Source: RGIG6904 sp024680835 (lineage in GTDB: Bacteria > Bacillota > Clostridia > Lachnospirales > Lachnospiraceae). From it: a stretch of 9,092 nt of DNA. Where the stretch lies: NCBI GenBank assembly GCA_024680835.1, contig JAILBP010000212.1, forward strand, positions 1-9,092. The letters run 5' to 3'. The notes beneath the pieces are model-generated. The model did no database searches and was not told where the DNA came from. It saw nothing but the letters and a program-made list of their open reading frames with translations. Shown here one piece after another: positions 1 to 6,923 of this stretch (positions are counted from its first letter, which is position 1; each line of letters opens with the position of its first letter). The translations under genes and the position numbers were made by a program.

Positions 1-1
1 T

Positions 2-763
2 GCCACCGTAATCTCACGTTTTGTGGAGTTGGGCATACTGGCAATCTATACCGCATCCCACAAAACCGTTTACCCCTTTATCATAGGAGCCTTCAAGCAT
101 TTCTCGGTTCCTGTGCGCATGGTAAAAAAATATGTACTCAAATCCCTTCCGCTGGTCGCAAACGAATCCCTCTGGGCACTCGGTACTACCACGATGAATC
201 AGTGTTATTCCTTCCGGAGTCTCGAAGCGGTAGCCGCCATGAACATTCAGTCTACCATCTGGAACCTGATGGGCGTCTCTTTCCTGGCTATGGGAGAAGC
301 TGTCGGCATCGTAGTCGGTCAGATCCTTGGAAGCGGTAATATAGAAAGAGCAAAAGATCACGCCCGCAAAATGATCGCTTTCACGATCTTCTGGGGCGTG
401 TTATTCGGAATCGGTATGATAGTAATAGCTCCGTATTTTCCGTTGCTGTACAAAACATCCGACACTATACGGAACATGGCGGCAAGTTTTATTGTTATTA
501 CCGGTATTTTCATGCCGGTGGGTGCCTGCCTTCATGCATCATATTTTACGATACGATCAGGCGGAAACACTGTTATCACCATGCTCTTTGACAGCTGCTT
601 CATGTGGGTTTTATGCGTTCCCACGGCCTTTATCCTCAGTCGTTACACAGACCTGTCTGTTTTTTACATGCTGCTTGTCATCCAGTCTCTCGATCTCATC
701 AAATGTCTCATTGGCATTTTAATGGTCAGAAGCGGCATCTGGGCAAAAAACATTGTAAAATGA
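2..763 (+). CDS. MATE-family efflux transporter, C-terminal part (5' truncated by window edge)
   Basis: The reading frame is open from base 2 (A-T-V-I-S-R-F-V-E...), so the GTG at 23 is an internal codon and the gene begins left of the window. About 253 residues remain of a family usually near 450. The visible part looks like the second half of a MATE (multidrug and toxic compound extrusion) antiporter: a cytoplasmic stretch with PLVANESLWALGTT, then AAMNIQSTIWNL, then AVGIVVGQILGSGNIERA, a Gly/Ala-polar signature typical of the family, followed by several hydrophobic membrane segments. Such proteins export cationic drugs or metabolites using an Na+ or H+ gradient. It converges on the peptide operon and is separated from it by a two-way terminator, so shared transcription is unlikely. 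Substrate cannot be told from sequence. Confidence 0.9.
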   Translation, partial: ATVISRFVELGILAIYTASHKTVYPFIIGAFKHFSVPVRMVKKYVLKSLPLVANESLWALGTTTMNQCYSFRSLEAVAAMNIQSTIWNLMGVSFLAMGEAVGIVVGQILGSGNIERAKDHARKMIAFTIFWGVLFGIGMIVIAPYFPLLYKTSDTIRNMAASFIVITGIFMPVGACLHASYFTIRSGGNTVITMLFDSCFMWVLCVPTAFILSRYTDLSVFYMLLVIQSLDLIKCLIGILMVRSGIWAKNIVK

Positions 764-796
764 TATCAGGATCGGGCGTGATTAACCACTTTCTTC

Positions 797-823
797 AAAA
801 AAGGCTTGAAAAAACGCCTTTTT
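797..823. terminator. Bidirectional Rho-independent terminator between convergent units
   Basis: The plus strand reads AAAAAAGGC, a 10-base loop (TTGAAAAAAC), then GCCTTTTT. The 8-bp stem (798-805 with 816-823) carries an A-run on one side and a T-run on the other, so it can end transcription in both directions. It sits between the stop of the MATE gene (763) and the stop of the S26-type peptidase gene (834), where both units would need a terminator. Confidence 0.85.
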
Positions 824-833
824 ACAATCTCAA

Positions 834-1328
834 TTATACTGTCTCCTCTATTCCAAGTATTCGCTTTATCTTACGGATAATTCGAAATGGAAGCAATAAG
901 AACTTTCTGATTCTCCAAAGTGAATTCCACCTATTAAAACGTTTAATCCACTTTGGATCCTCACAGTCAATTGTTATTCTTCCTCTTTTGATCAGGACAG
1001 CTTTGCCTATAATATTTTTCTTGGGAAATGGACGATCCGGTCTCAGATTACCATCCCCAAAAGTCTGTACCTGCTCATCATCAATCTTTATCAATCGGTG
1101 AAGGCAATAGTCTCCACCCTTGTACTTACCGGGGAATAAAACAATATCTCCAACCATCAAATCCTCCGGTTTTACAGGCACAAGCAGAATATCATCAATA
1201 TTCGCCCGCACAAAAGGGTACATACTATTCCCTGTCACTCGAAACCATATCGGAATGTTACAGTCATCTTCCGGACTTTGAGATGTCATTTCTGCCCATT
1301 CCTTAACATTCAAGGACACCTTTTCCAT
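834..1328 (-). CDS. S24/S26-type Ser/His peptidase, probable leader or maturation protease
   Basis: A 164-residue protein if it starts at the ATG at 1328. An upstream in-frame TTG at 1355 would overlap the preceding gene and has no visible ribosome binding site; the SD before 1328 is also weak. GNSMYPF (33-39) holds the nucleophilic Ser35 of the signal peptidase fold. LHRLIKI (76-82) holds a His where bacterial type I signal peptidases have Lys, as in the SipW/ER-type (S26B) branch. TFGDGNLRPD (89-98) matches the conserved C-terminal box with an Asp. There is no N-terminal membrane anchor, unusual for a true signal peptidase; the tail (about 127-156) is very basic with a short hydrophobic stretch. 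As last gene of the peptide operon it probably cleaves the precursor, possibly near IAAS. Family call is firm, substrate is inferred. Confidence 0.8.
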   Translation of the reverse strand: MEKVSLNVKEWAEMTSQSPEDDCNIPIWFRVTGNSMYPFVRANIDDILLVPVKPEDLMVGDIVLFPGKYKGGDYCLHRLIKIDDEQVQTFGDGNLRPDRPFPKKNIIGKAVLIKRGRITIDCEDPKWIKRFNRWNSLWRIRKFLLLPFRIIRKIKRILGIEETV

Positions 1329-1345
1329 AAAAATCGCATTCCACT

Positions 1346-2503
1346 TTATAAACAATCCAATCCAAATTGCTGTATAGTTTTTTTAATCTGTTCGGCGTTT
1401 TCCCTGCTAATATCTGCCTTTGCGACCTTAGCAACATTCCTTCTTTTGTGTAGTAATATATCGATAATTCTATATAGCCATATAAAAGGAAGAAGAACAG
1501 GGCATTTTTTTAGTATTGGAAATTTCTCACACATAACTGAATATGGCAAAAAAGTGCGATGCAAAAAGAATCCAATTCGGCTATTACCGCCCTTGCTCAT
1601 ATAATCTCGTCCTACCTCACTGCAAACTCCATATGTACTTCCCTTGAAGAACTCTTTCATATCTACCGATACTTCCATTTTCTCATCTCCAAAGAAAGCA
1701 TAAGCAACTTCACGCATCTTCTTTTCAAACTTGGATAACCCAACAGACGCAACCTGCTTTTCAATATATTCACTATCCCAATCCGCACTATACTTCTGAT
1801 TTAATACATAAAAATCTAAAATCGGTCTTACGCCCAGACCACTTTCCAAAAAATGTTTTGCTGCATGTATTATAACATGAATATACAAATCCTCCGGCTT
1901 CATGTGGTACAGATTACGAATATTTTCATCCGGAACTGCCTTCTCAAACATATTCTCGAGAACAGCCTTATATGGACTATCATCTGCAACAAGCTTTCTG
2001 TGCGGCTCAATATTCATACAGGGCAACTTATGGAATACCTCGTGGCATCCACACTTGAGGCTCTCAGTGGTATATCCTGCCTTCTCCATTAACCTTGCCA
2101 ACTCCTTTGGAGTTACTCCCTCGTACAGCAGATCCACGTCACTCATCACCCTGAAATATGGCACAGGGTATAAATCTTTAATGACGCATCCCTTTAATGG
2201 CAGCACCTTTACTCCATTCCGGCACAGATATGCCACCAGTTTCTTATATTCCGACATCTGCACTTCGCTTCGCATACAGTCGTCAAAGAATCTCTTCTGA
2301 TATTCGGTCCATCGTGCGCTGTAGGGTTTAGGTGAGATCGTATTCAGCGCACAAAAAGTAATCGGTGCCATATCCTGTTTGGAACCGATTTCAAATATGT
2401 CATCTGCTGTTATTCCATCCGGCAAAGCAGATGGCTTTTTGTTATTTATCATCAATCGCACAAGGTTTAAGAATACGCCTTCTGCTGTTTTTTCCGAAAT
2501 CAT
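1346..2503 (-). CDS. Nucleotidyltransferase family protein (NTP_transf_5 type)
   Basis: A 385-residue protein. The ATG at 2503 is chosen because AAGGAG lies 9 bases upstream; the in-frame GTG at 2554 would fall inside the loop of the upstream stem-loop. The core motif is KVLPLKG (99-105), then LYPVPYFRVMSDVDLL (111-126), matching the KG...YP....R...D-x-D-L-L pattern of the uncharacterised nucleotidyltransferases of Pfam NTP_transf_5 (Pol-beta fold). D122 and D124 are the expected metal ligands. A helical C-terminal part with HVIIHAAKHFLESG (209-222) follows, and the last 70 residues are basic and hydrophobic. Relatives recur in Firmicutes lasso and other RiPP clusters next to HPr-kinase-like genes, where their role is unclear. 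It may transfer a nucleotide to the peptide or to a phosphorylated intermediate; that is inference. It ends 17 bases before the peptidase start. Confidence 0.8.
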   Translation of the reverse strand: MISEKTAEGVFLNLVRLMINNKKPSALPDGITADDIFEIGSKQDMAPITFCALNTISPKPYSARWTEYQKRFFDDCMRSEVQMSEYKKLVAYLCRNGVKVLPLKGCVIKDLYPVPYFRVMSDVDLLYEGVTPKELARLMEKAGYTTESLKCGCHEVFHKLPCMNIEPHRKLVADDSPYKAVLENMFEKAVPDENIRNLYHMKPEDLYIHVIIHAAKHFLESGLGVRPILDFYVLNQKYSADWDSEYIEKQVASVGLSKFEKKMREVAYAFFGDEKMEVSVDMKEFFKGSTYGVCSEVGRDYMSKGGNSRIGFFLHRTFLPYSVMCEKFPILKKCPVLLPFIWLYRIIDILLHKRRNVAKVAKADISRENAEQIKKTIQQFGLDCL

Positions 2504-2536
2504 AACCCGATACTCCTTCTTAAATAACCGGATAAA

Positions 2537-2574
2537 GCCGGTTTCAGGGCTCACTCATGAATCTTGAAACCGGC
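2537..2574 (-). terminator. Stem-loop after the precursor gene: attenuator or processing hairpin
   Basis: A perfect 10-bp inverted repeat, GCCGGTTTCA and TGAAACCGGC, with an 18-base loop. It begins 28 bases past the precursor stop and ends 34 bases before the nucleotidyltransferase start. Only a short T-run (TTTA) follows, so full termination is unlikely. Partial readthrough or 3'-end protection would give more precursor mRNA than enzyme mRNA, as is common in bacteriocin and RiPP operons. The structure is seen directly; the function is inferred. Confidence 0.7.
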
Positions 2575-2602
2575 ATCAGAACCTCATCTTAATACTGTGA
2601 AA

Positions 2603-2728
2603 TCAGTTCCATGGCACAACAGTTCCAGCACTTACACCACCACATCCAGACGCAGCAATGCGATCGCTAAAGTCAAACTCTACCTTTTCCACTACCGGCT
2701 CTTCAAATTCTTTCTTAATTTCTTCCAT
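2603..2728 (-). CDS. Candidate RiPP precursor peptide, 41 residues
   Basis: A short ORF, ATG at 2728 and TGA at 2605-2603, preceded by a very strong ribosome binding site (AAGGAAGGAGG, 8-base spacing). Residues 1-20 begin MEEIKKEFEEPVVEKVEFDF: acidic, amphipathic and leader-like. They are followed by SDRIAAS (21-27) and a Gly-rich, almost uncharged tail GCGGVSAGTVVPWN (28-41) with one Cys (C29), two Ser (S27, S33), one Thr (T36) and one Trp (W40). This leader/core contrast, and the position between a PqqD-like gene and the other modification genes, is what a RiPP precursor should look like. There is no Sec signal peptide. A Gly-Gly pair (30-31) is present but lies inside the presumed core; IAA|S is the more likely cleavage region given the S26-type protease in the operon. 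I do not recognise a named family. The opposite-strand ORF over this region is a shadow. Confidence 0.85.
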   Translation of the reverse strand: MEEIKKEFEEPVVEKVEFDFSDRIAASGCGGVSAGTVVPWN

Positions 2729-2736
2729 CGGTTTTT

Positions 2737-2745
2737 CCTCCTTCC
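2737..2745 (-). promoter_or_regulatory. Strong Shine-Dalgarno of the precursor gene
   Basis: The minus strand reads GGAAGGAGG with 8 bases (AAAAACCG) before the ATG at 2728. It is the longest anti-SD match seen in the operon. It decides the start of this small gene and fits high-level translation of a precursor relative to its enzymes. Confidence 0.75.
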
Positions 2746-2799
2746 TTTGTTATTTATATAAAACTACAATATGCCATCACCACTAGAGCTTACCATAGA

Positions 2800-2805
2800 A
2801 TTATA
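2800..2805 (-). promoter_or_regulatory. Possible -10 box upstream of the precursor gene
   Basis: A perfect TATAAT on the minus strand, about 72 bases upstream of the precursor ATG, in the 105-base gap after the second PqqD-like gene. A promoter here would boost precursor transcription. No good -35 box lies 16-18 bases upstream (CAAATC or TCAAAT), and there is no extended -10 TGn. The same bases also separate a GGAG from a 10-codon ORF (2764-2796), so the match may be coincidental. Confidence 0.3.
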
Positions 2806-2833
2806 TCTCCTTTATTCCACACGATTTGAGTGC

Positions 2834-3100
2834 CTATCCGGCCGTGATGAGTCCCGCTTCATCCAGCTGCTTTATCGTTTTTTTCACTGACTCTGTCGCT
2901 TTATCAAGAGCGATATTGTATTCCTCGGTCAGACACTCGGCCACCTCTTCTGCTGTTTTCTTCTCATTCAGCTTTTCAAAAATAAAAGCACCTGTATCAT
3001 TTAACATGACAGCGCCGTTATATTCCTTTACAAGGACGCCGGTTGGCATAACAAGATTCATTCCCGGCATTTTTCTTAGAACAAAGCCTTCCTTAATCAT
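2834..3100 (-). CDS. PqqD-like peptide-binding protein (RRE), copy next to precursor
   Basis: An 88-residue protein with the winged-helix PqqD fold pattern: an N-terminal beta-rich part (VLVKEYNGAVMLNDTGAFIFEKL, about 22-44), then EEVAECLTEEYNI (51-63), and a final helix ending KTIKQLDEAGLI. LNDTGAFIFEKL is the hallmark region. PqqD and the related RiPP recognition elements bind the precursor leader and present it to modifying enzymes. The gene overlaps the end of the family 8 glycosyltransferase by 8 bases and has GGAG 7 bases before its ATG. It sits directly before the precursor gene, which supports leader binding. It is a distant paralogue of the PqqD-like protein at 6920-7189. Confidence 0.85.
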   Translation of the reverse strand: MIKEGFVLRKMPGMNLVMPTGVLVKEYNGAVMLNDTGAFIFEKLNEKKTAEEVAECLTEEYNIALDKATESVKKTIKQLDEAGLITAG

Positions 3101-4004
3101 TAGGTTTCTCCTTCCTCTCCTGCTCCTTTTTTCTCAATATATTCAACCGCTTTCTCCGGCTCTTTCTTTGTGATTCTTTGACATCTTCATAACATAACTC
3201 CCATCCTTCAATGTGTTTTGCATACCTCCAAAACACATGCGAATATAAACCACAATAATCCGCATTCCAGGGTTTACTAGATCCATTATAATGAAGAATC
3301 TTCACTGCCCGAAAATCCACCCTCTTTCCTGTCATTTCAATCGGTTCAAATATTCTGATCCAGTTATATACATGCGGATCCACATAATACACTTGATTGT
3401 AAAATACCGCGTTTAATACATCCTGGTCTGCAAAAAACAAATGCTTTCCCAGATACTGTACATATTGCATGTAAATATCCGGATCTATGTGTTTTTGTAT
3501 TTCCTCCATATCATATAAGATCACGCCGGCGTTAAATGGTTTGGCATCTGACGGTAAAAAAAGTCTTTTCAATACATCCGCCCTATTACTTTCATTTAAA
3601 AAGCCCAGATCGCATGCAGCGATCAGCTTACCTTTTAGATCCATATGATAAAAATCGCTCAAATCACCCCGTACAATCGTATCTCCATCCAGCCAAAGAA
3701 TTCGCTCGACAGATTCAGGCAATAATTTTTGTGCTAGAAGTCTGTAATAGGTTTCCTTGCTGATCCACTTTTCCGTATGATAGCCTTCAAACTCTTTTTC
3801 AGAGATTCTGATATACTCAGCCTTGGAATGTCCTGCTTTCAAAAGAAGCGCATCTATTTTATTCTTTTCGTTTTCGGTTAGTTCCGAATGAAGAACATAG
3901 ACGACGATCTTCTCCTTTGTATGAACCATTAAAGAATATAGCATCGTCATCGTAGGCAAAAGATAATTATTATTCGTAGCCACTAAAATGTTAATATTAT
4001 TCAC
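3093..4004 (-). CDS. Family 8 glycosyltransferase (GT8)
   Basis: A 303-residue protein starting at GTG (4004), sharing GTGA with the stop of the preceding glycosyltransferase, which suggests translational coupling. GT8 motifs occur in order: an N-terminal NINILVATNNNYL nucleotide-binding strand, WLDGDTIV with the metal-binding DxD (D106-D108), KPFNAGVILYD (155-165), ADQDVLN (192-198), and ILHYNGSSKPW (236-246), the retaining GT8 H-x2-G-x2-KPW box. GT8 enzymes transfer galactose or glucose from UDP-sugars, for example LPS or cell-surface galactosyltransferases. The last 27 residues are strongly basic (KSRRKR, RKKEQERK), perhaps for membrane or partner contact. Its place inside the peptide operon suggests it glycosylates the peptide or extends a sugar added by the neighbouring GT2; a surface-glycan role remains possible. 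Confidence 0.88.
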   Translation of the reverse strand: MNNINILVATNNNYLLPTMTMLYSLMVHTKEKIVVYVLHSELTENEKNKIDALLLKAGHSKAEYIRISEKEFEGYHTEKWISKETYYRLLAQKLLPESVERILWLDGDTIVRGDLSDFYHMDLKGKLIAACDLGFLNESNRADVLKRLFLPSDAKPFNAGVILYDMEEIQKHIDPDIYMQYVQYLGKHLFFADQDVLNAVFYNQVYYVDPHVYNWIRIFEPIEMTGKRVDFRAVKILHYNGSSKPWNADYCGLYSHVFWRYAKHIEGWELCYEDVKESQRKSRRKRLNILRKKEQERKEKPND

Positions 4005-4993
4005 CCTCTTTTCTCTATACGCATGTGACTGTGCAACTTGACTTCAAACTCATCAGCAGAATCCATAAGTGTCAGCACCATATCCCAATCATGCTTGCCA
4101 AAGCAGAACTCTTGCAATTCCCCTCGTTTTTTTGCGCTTAAAAACAAAGCCCGGATATGTTTGATGTAATCCTTTCTTATTTTCTCAGGTATCCTCCATA
4201 GAATAAATTGGTTATTCACATAATAGTAATACCAATAAACCGGTAAAAACTTATGAAACTCCTCCCTGGTCTTGATATAACTATAGATAAAGCCGTACTC
4301 CCTCTCCATAGCCAGATAATTCGCTATGCTTGTGGAGGAACCGGGTGTATCTGACTGATAATGGCAGCCCGCCTGATTGGCCAGGACCATTCGCCGGCAA
4401 TTACATAAAACCTGGAAATAAAATCCATTATCATCATAGGTCGCACCATATGCTTCATTGCAGCGAATATGATAGTTATTTAAGAATTCTCTTTTATAGA
4501 TTCCCGTCCATATCATATGGGAACATTTAAAAGATCCTTCTTCTAGTTTCTGGGGATTTAAGACTTTATAATAAAGGCTTCGATATTCAGTACAGTTACA
4601 ATAGGTTTCATCTTTGCTCTCGCCCTCAATAAACCGCATGAAATCACCCCTGACTACTTCTGCTTCCATAACCTTTGCCACATTATAGTAGGCGTCAAGC
4701 ATATCCGGATCCATGAAGTCATCAGCATCCAAGTTGGCTATGTACTCCCCCCGAGCCATCTCAATTCCCAGATTTATTGAATGGCCATGACCGGAATTGG
4801 CCTTATGCAAAACCCTGATCCTATTATCCTTTCCTGTCCAGTTATCGACCATCATTGCCGTCCGGTCAGTAGAACCATCCTCTATCACAATCAATTCTAT
4901 CTCTTTCAATGTTTGGTTCAGCACACTTGCTATCGCTCGATCAATATACTTTTCACAATTGTATGCGGCCATAACAACAGATACTTTTATCAT
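4001..4993 (-). CDS. Family 2 glycosyltransferase (GT2, GT-A fold)
   Basis: A 330-residue protein starting at ATG 4993, only 2 bases after the radical SAM gene. The GT2 signature is clear: KVSVVMAAYN (3-12), IVIEDGSTDRT (35-45), and NLDADDFMDPD (88-98) with the metal- and nucleotide-sugar-binding D-x-D. A later TYDDNGFYFQ is a plausible catalytic-base region. No membrane-spanning helices are evident. A Cys- and aromatic-rich middle and C-terminal region (about 150-270, with YWYYYYVNNQF) probably forms the acceptor site. GT2 enzymes include the S- and O-glycosyltransferases of glycocins (SunS type), so peptide glycosylation is possible; a polysaccharide acceptor cannot be excluded. It overlaps the GT8 gene by 4 bases, and the two probably act in sequence. 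Confidence 0.88.
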   Translation of the reverse strand: MIKVSVVMAAYNCEKYIDRAIASVLNQTLKEIELIVIEDGSTDRTAMMVDNWTGKDNRIRVLHKANSGHGHSINLGIEMARGEYIANLDADDFMDPDMLDAYYNVAKVMEAEVVRGDFMRFIEGESKDETYCNCTEYRSLYYKVLNPQKLEEGSFKCSHMIWTGIYKREFLNNYHIRCNEAYGATYDDNGFYFQVLCNCRRMVLANQAGCHYQSDTPGSSTSIANYLAMEREYGFIYSYIKTREEFHKFLPVYWYYYYVNNQFILWRIPEKIRKDYIKHIRALFLSAKKRGELQEFCFGKHDWDMVLTLMDSADEFEVKLHSHMRIEKRG

Positions 4994-4995
4994 TC

Positions 4996-6063
4996 TTATA
5001 CCTGCCCAAACTCTCTTTCAATATCAAAATAGTATTTCCAGGCTTCACAGACTGATGCGTCGCACTGATTTCTCTTTGCATACTGTCCATGCTCTCTTGG
5101 ACAATACCTGCATTCGTCATGATACTCACAGGTATGGCACTTTTCGGGAATCGAATAATGAGCCATTTTATCATTTATGTGTTTCCAGGCCCTCTCAAAG
5201 CCCATATCCTCTAATTTGACAGAGATCAGATCCTCCGGAAAGTTCAGGCAGGGTTTCATTATGCCCTCCCAGCTGACAGCAAATGTACATGTTCCTGCAT
5301 TACATTTTAATTCCTTTGTAAACCCTGTTTCATAAACAAACTCATCCTCATTTTCCGCCTGCTTTTGCTCAAAGAACTCCTTTGTAAGCTTTATAATCTC
5401 TCGATGATTCTCTCTCGTCAGATCGAACTCTTCCTTTGTTCGATCTGTGTTATCATTTGGCTCAATGAGCATTTTATTTACATTTGTGCGCACATCAAAG
5501 GATTTTGCCAATGACATGATATCCTTTATATACGGCATCATATATTTGCTTGGAACAATTTCTAATGTGAGCGGAAGCTGATTTGCGATCAGATTTTCAA
5601 TATTGCTCTTTACCTTTTGAAATGCTCGCTTCCCAGTAACCGCCTCATAAGAATCGTCATTACAGCCATATAATGACACATCAATCATAAACGGCTGATA
5701 CTGATTAAGTTTTTCAATTACATTCTTTGTTAATAACAAACCATTTGTCTTTACCCGAACCTGAATGCCCTTCTCGATCAAATGCATATAAATGTCCCAA
5801 AAGTCAGGATGAGTCATGGCTTCTCCACCTGTAAGAAGCGCAGATATCATTCCTTTTTCAATGGCGGCATCCATAAGTTCAATCCACTGATTTCCGTCAA
5901 GCATTCTCTCACTGTATTGGGGATCGTATAAATGCACATAACACATTTTGCAGTCCAAATTACAATATGGCGTCAGTTCAAACGCCCCAAAAACCGGAAT
6001 AGCGTTTTCATTTGCATTGTCAATAATTCTTTTTAAAAACTGTTTGTTGGATATATTTATCAT
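4996..6063 (-). CDS. Radical SAM/SPASM peptide-modifying enzyme
   Basis: A 355-residue enzyme. ELTPYCNLDCKMCY carries the CxxxCxxC motif (C34, C38, C41) that binds the 4Fe-4S cluster cleaving S-adenosylmethionine. LLTGGEAMTHPDF (77-89) is the SAM-binding GGE box. The C-terminal part holds the SPASM Cys pattern: C254, C259, C272 in G-x3-PC, then C309, C312, C318, C321, C334 and C339, enough for two auxiliary Fe-S clusters. Length and layout match PqqE/AlbA-like RiPP maturases, which form C-C, thioether or similar crosslinks, or epimerise residues. With one Cys in the candidate core, a Cys thioether is conceivable, but the chemistry is not readable from sequence. The SD is weak; the gene starts 8 bases after the kinase-like gene. 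Confidence 0.92.
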   Translation of the reverse strand: MINISNKQFLKRIIDNANENAIPVFGAFELTPYCNLDCKMCYVHLYDPQYSERMLDGNQWIELMDAAIEKGMISALLTGGEAMTHPDFWDIYMHLIEKGIQVRVKTNGLLLTKNVIEKLNQYQPFMIDVSLYGCNDDSYEAVTGKRAFQKVKSNIENLIANQLPLTLEIVPSKYMMPYIKDIMSLAKSFDVRTNVNKMLIEPNDNTDRTKEEFDLTRENHREIIKLTKEFFEQKQAENEDEFVYETGFTKELKCNAGTCTFAVSWEGIMKPCLNFPEDLISVKLEDMGFERAWKHINDKMAHYSIPEKCHTCEYHDECRYCPREHGQYAKRNQCDASVCEAWKYYFDIEREFGQV

Positions 6064-6071
6064 GTTTTCAT

Positions 6072-6923
6072 TTACCGCGTCATTGCTCTTACTAAATCTA
6101 CCGCTTCCTGATCTGCTCTGTTTTGCAAATGATAGAACTCCACATCATTTGCAAGTTGCCACATCAGACTGCTCGTATCATCCATCGCTGCCTGATCCCA
6201 CATCGGCATCATTACCTGATTGAGTAATACCTTCATAGAATCCATGCTGTTTAACCTCGTCAGCTTATTAACTTTTGCCTGCTCTAAAGAAATCAGTGCA
6301 CGTACCGGCACCATTTTCTGACGAAACAACCCGTCTTTACCATCCCATGGCATTCCGCATCCATACCATATCCCGTCTATTTTGAAAAGTGCCGGACGGT
6401 CTCCGCTGAAAAAATCCGCATTTTCATATTGCTTCCAAAGCTTTGCCTGGGTAGACTTTCCCATTCCTGACGGTCCCAGAAAAACGATTCCCCGACCGTC
6501 TTTTTCAACAAGTGAAGCGTGCAGAGGAAGCCCAGATATTTTCGTAATACCGCTTTCACAAGCCACCCTTATTAGAGAAGAACTCGGAAAATGATCATTT
6601 GCCATATACAGAGTCATATTCTTATAATCCCTGGCACATACCAGAATGCTATTCTGTCCGCTCTCATGCTCATTTTCACAAAATACCCAGTAGTCAGAAA
6701 CATCGTATAAGTCAAATCTTTCTGTATGGCATACAATAGATTTTGGATCAAGATCATAGTACCTTTTTGGCACTTCATCAAACTCCCGGATTACCAGATT
6801 AAATCCATCATGATAGTCGATCGGCCAGAGAAACTCTTTTAGATATTCCGGCAGCTCAAAGTTTTCTTTTTCACAGGAAATGGATAACTTGCAAAATGCA
6901 AAATATAAACTATACTCTTTCAA
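6072..6923 (-). CDS. HPr-kinase-like P-loop protein of a RiPP cluster
   Basis: A 283-residue protein starting at TTG (6923), sharing TTGA with the stop of the PqqD-like gene. TTG is the only possible early start because the frame has a stop 21 bases upstream, and AAGGAG sits about 13 bases before it. The C-terminal half resembles the HPr kinase catalytic core: GLPLHASLV (131-139), the Walker A loop FLGPSGMGKSTQAKLW (148-163), FFSGDRPAL (171-179) with an acidic residue, and GCGMPWDGKDG (188-198). The N-terminal half has no recognisable motif. It lacks the regulatory layout of true HPr kinase/phosphorylase. Relatives occur in Firmicutes lasso clusters, where the paeninodin kinase phosphorylates the peptide, and in the radical SAM/PqqD SynChlorMet cassette. 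Phosphorylation of S27, S33 or T36 of the precursor is a hypothesis. Confidence 0.85.
   Translation of the reverse strand: MKEYSLYFAFCKLSISCEKENFELPEYLKEFLWPIDYHDGFNLVIREFDEVPKRYYDLDPKSIVCHTERFDLYDVSDYWVFCENEHESGQNSILVCARDYKNMTLYMANDHFPSSSLIRVACESGITKISGLPLHASLVEKDGRGIVFLGPSGMGKSTQAKLWKQYENADFFSGDRPALFKIDGIWYGCGMPWDGKDGLFRQKMVPVRALISLEQAKVNKLTRLNSMDSMKVLLNQVMMPMWDQAAMDDTSSLMWQLANDVEFYHLQNRADQEAVDLVRAMTR

Noticed and set aside
2504..2554. The GTG start at 2554 for the nucleotidyltransferase.
   Set aside because: It would translate through half of the stem-loop and through the clear AAGGAG that serves the ATG at 2503.
2564..2761. A 65-codon plus-strand ORF opposite the precursor gene.
   Set aside because: It has no ribosome binding site, its product is an unconvincing mix with a Phe/Leu-rich end, and it lies opposite a short gene with an excellent SD.
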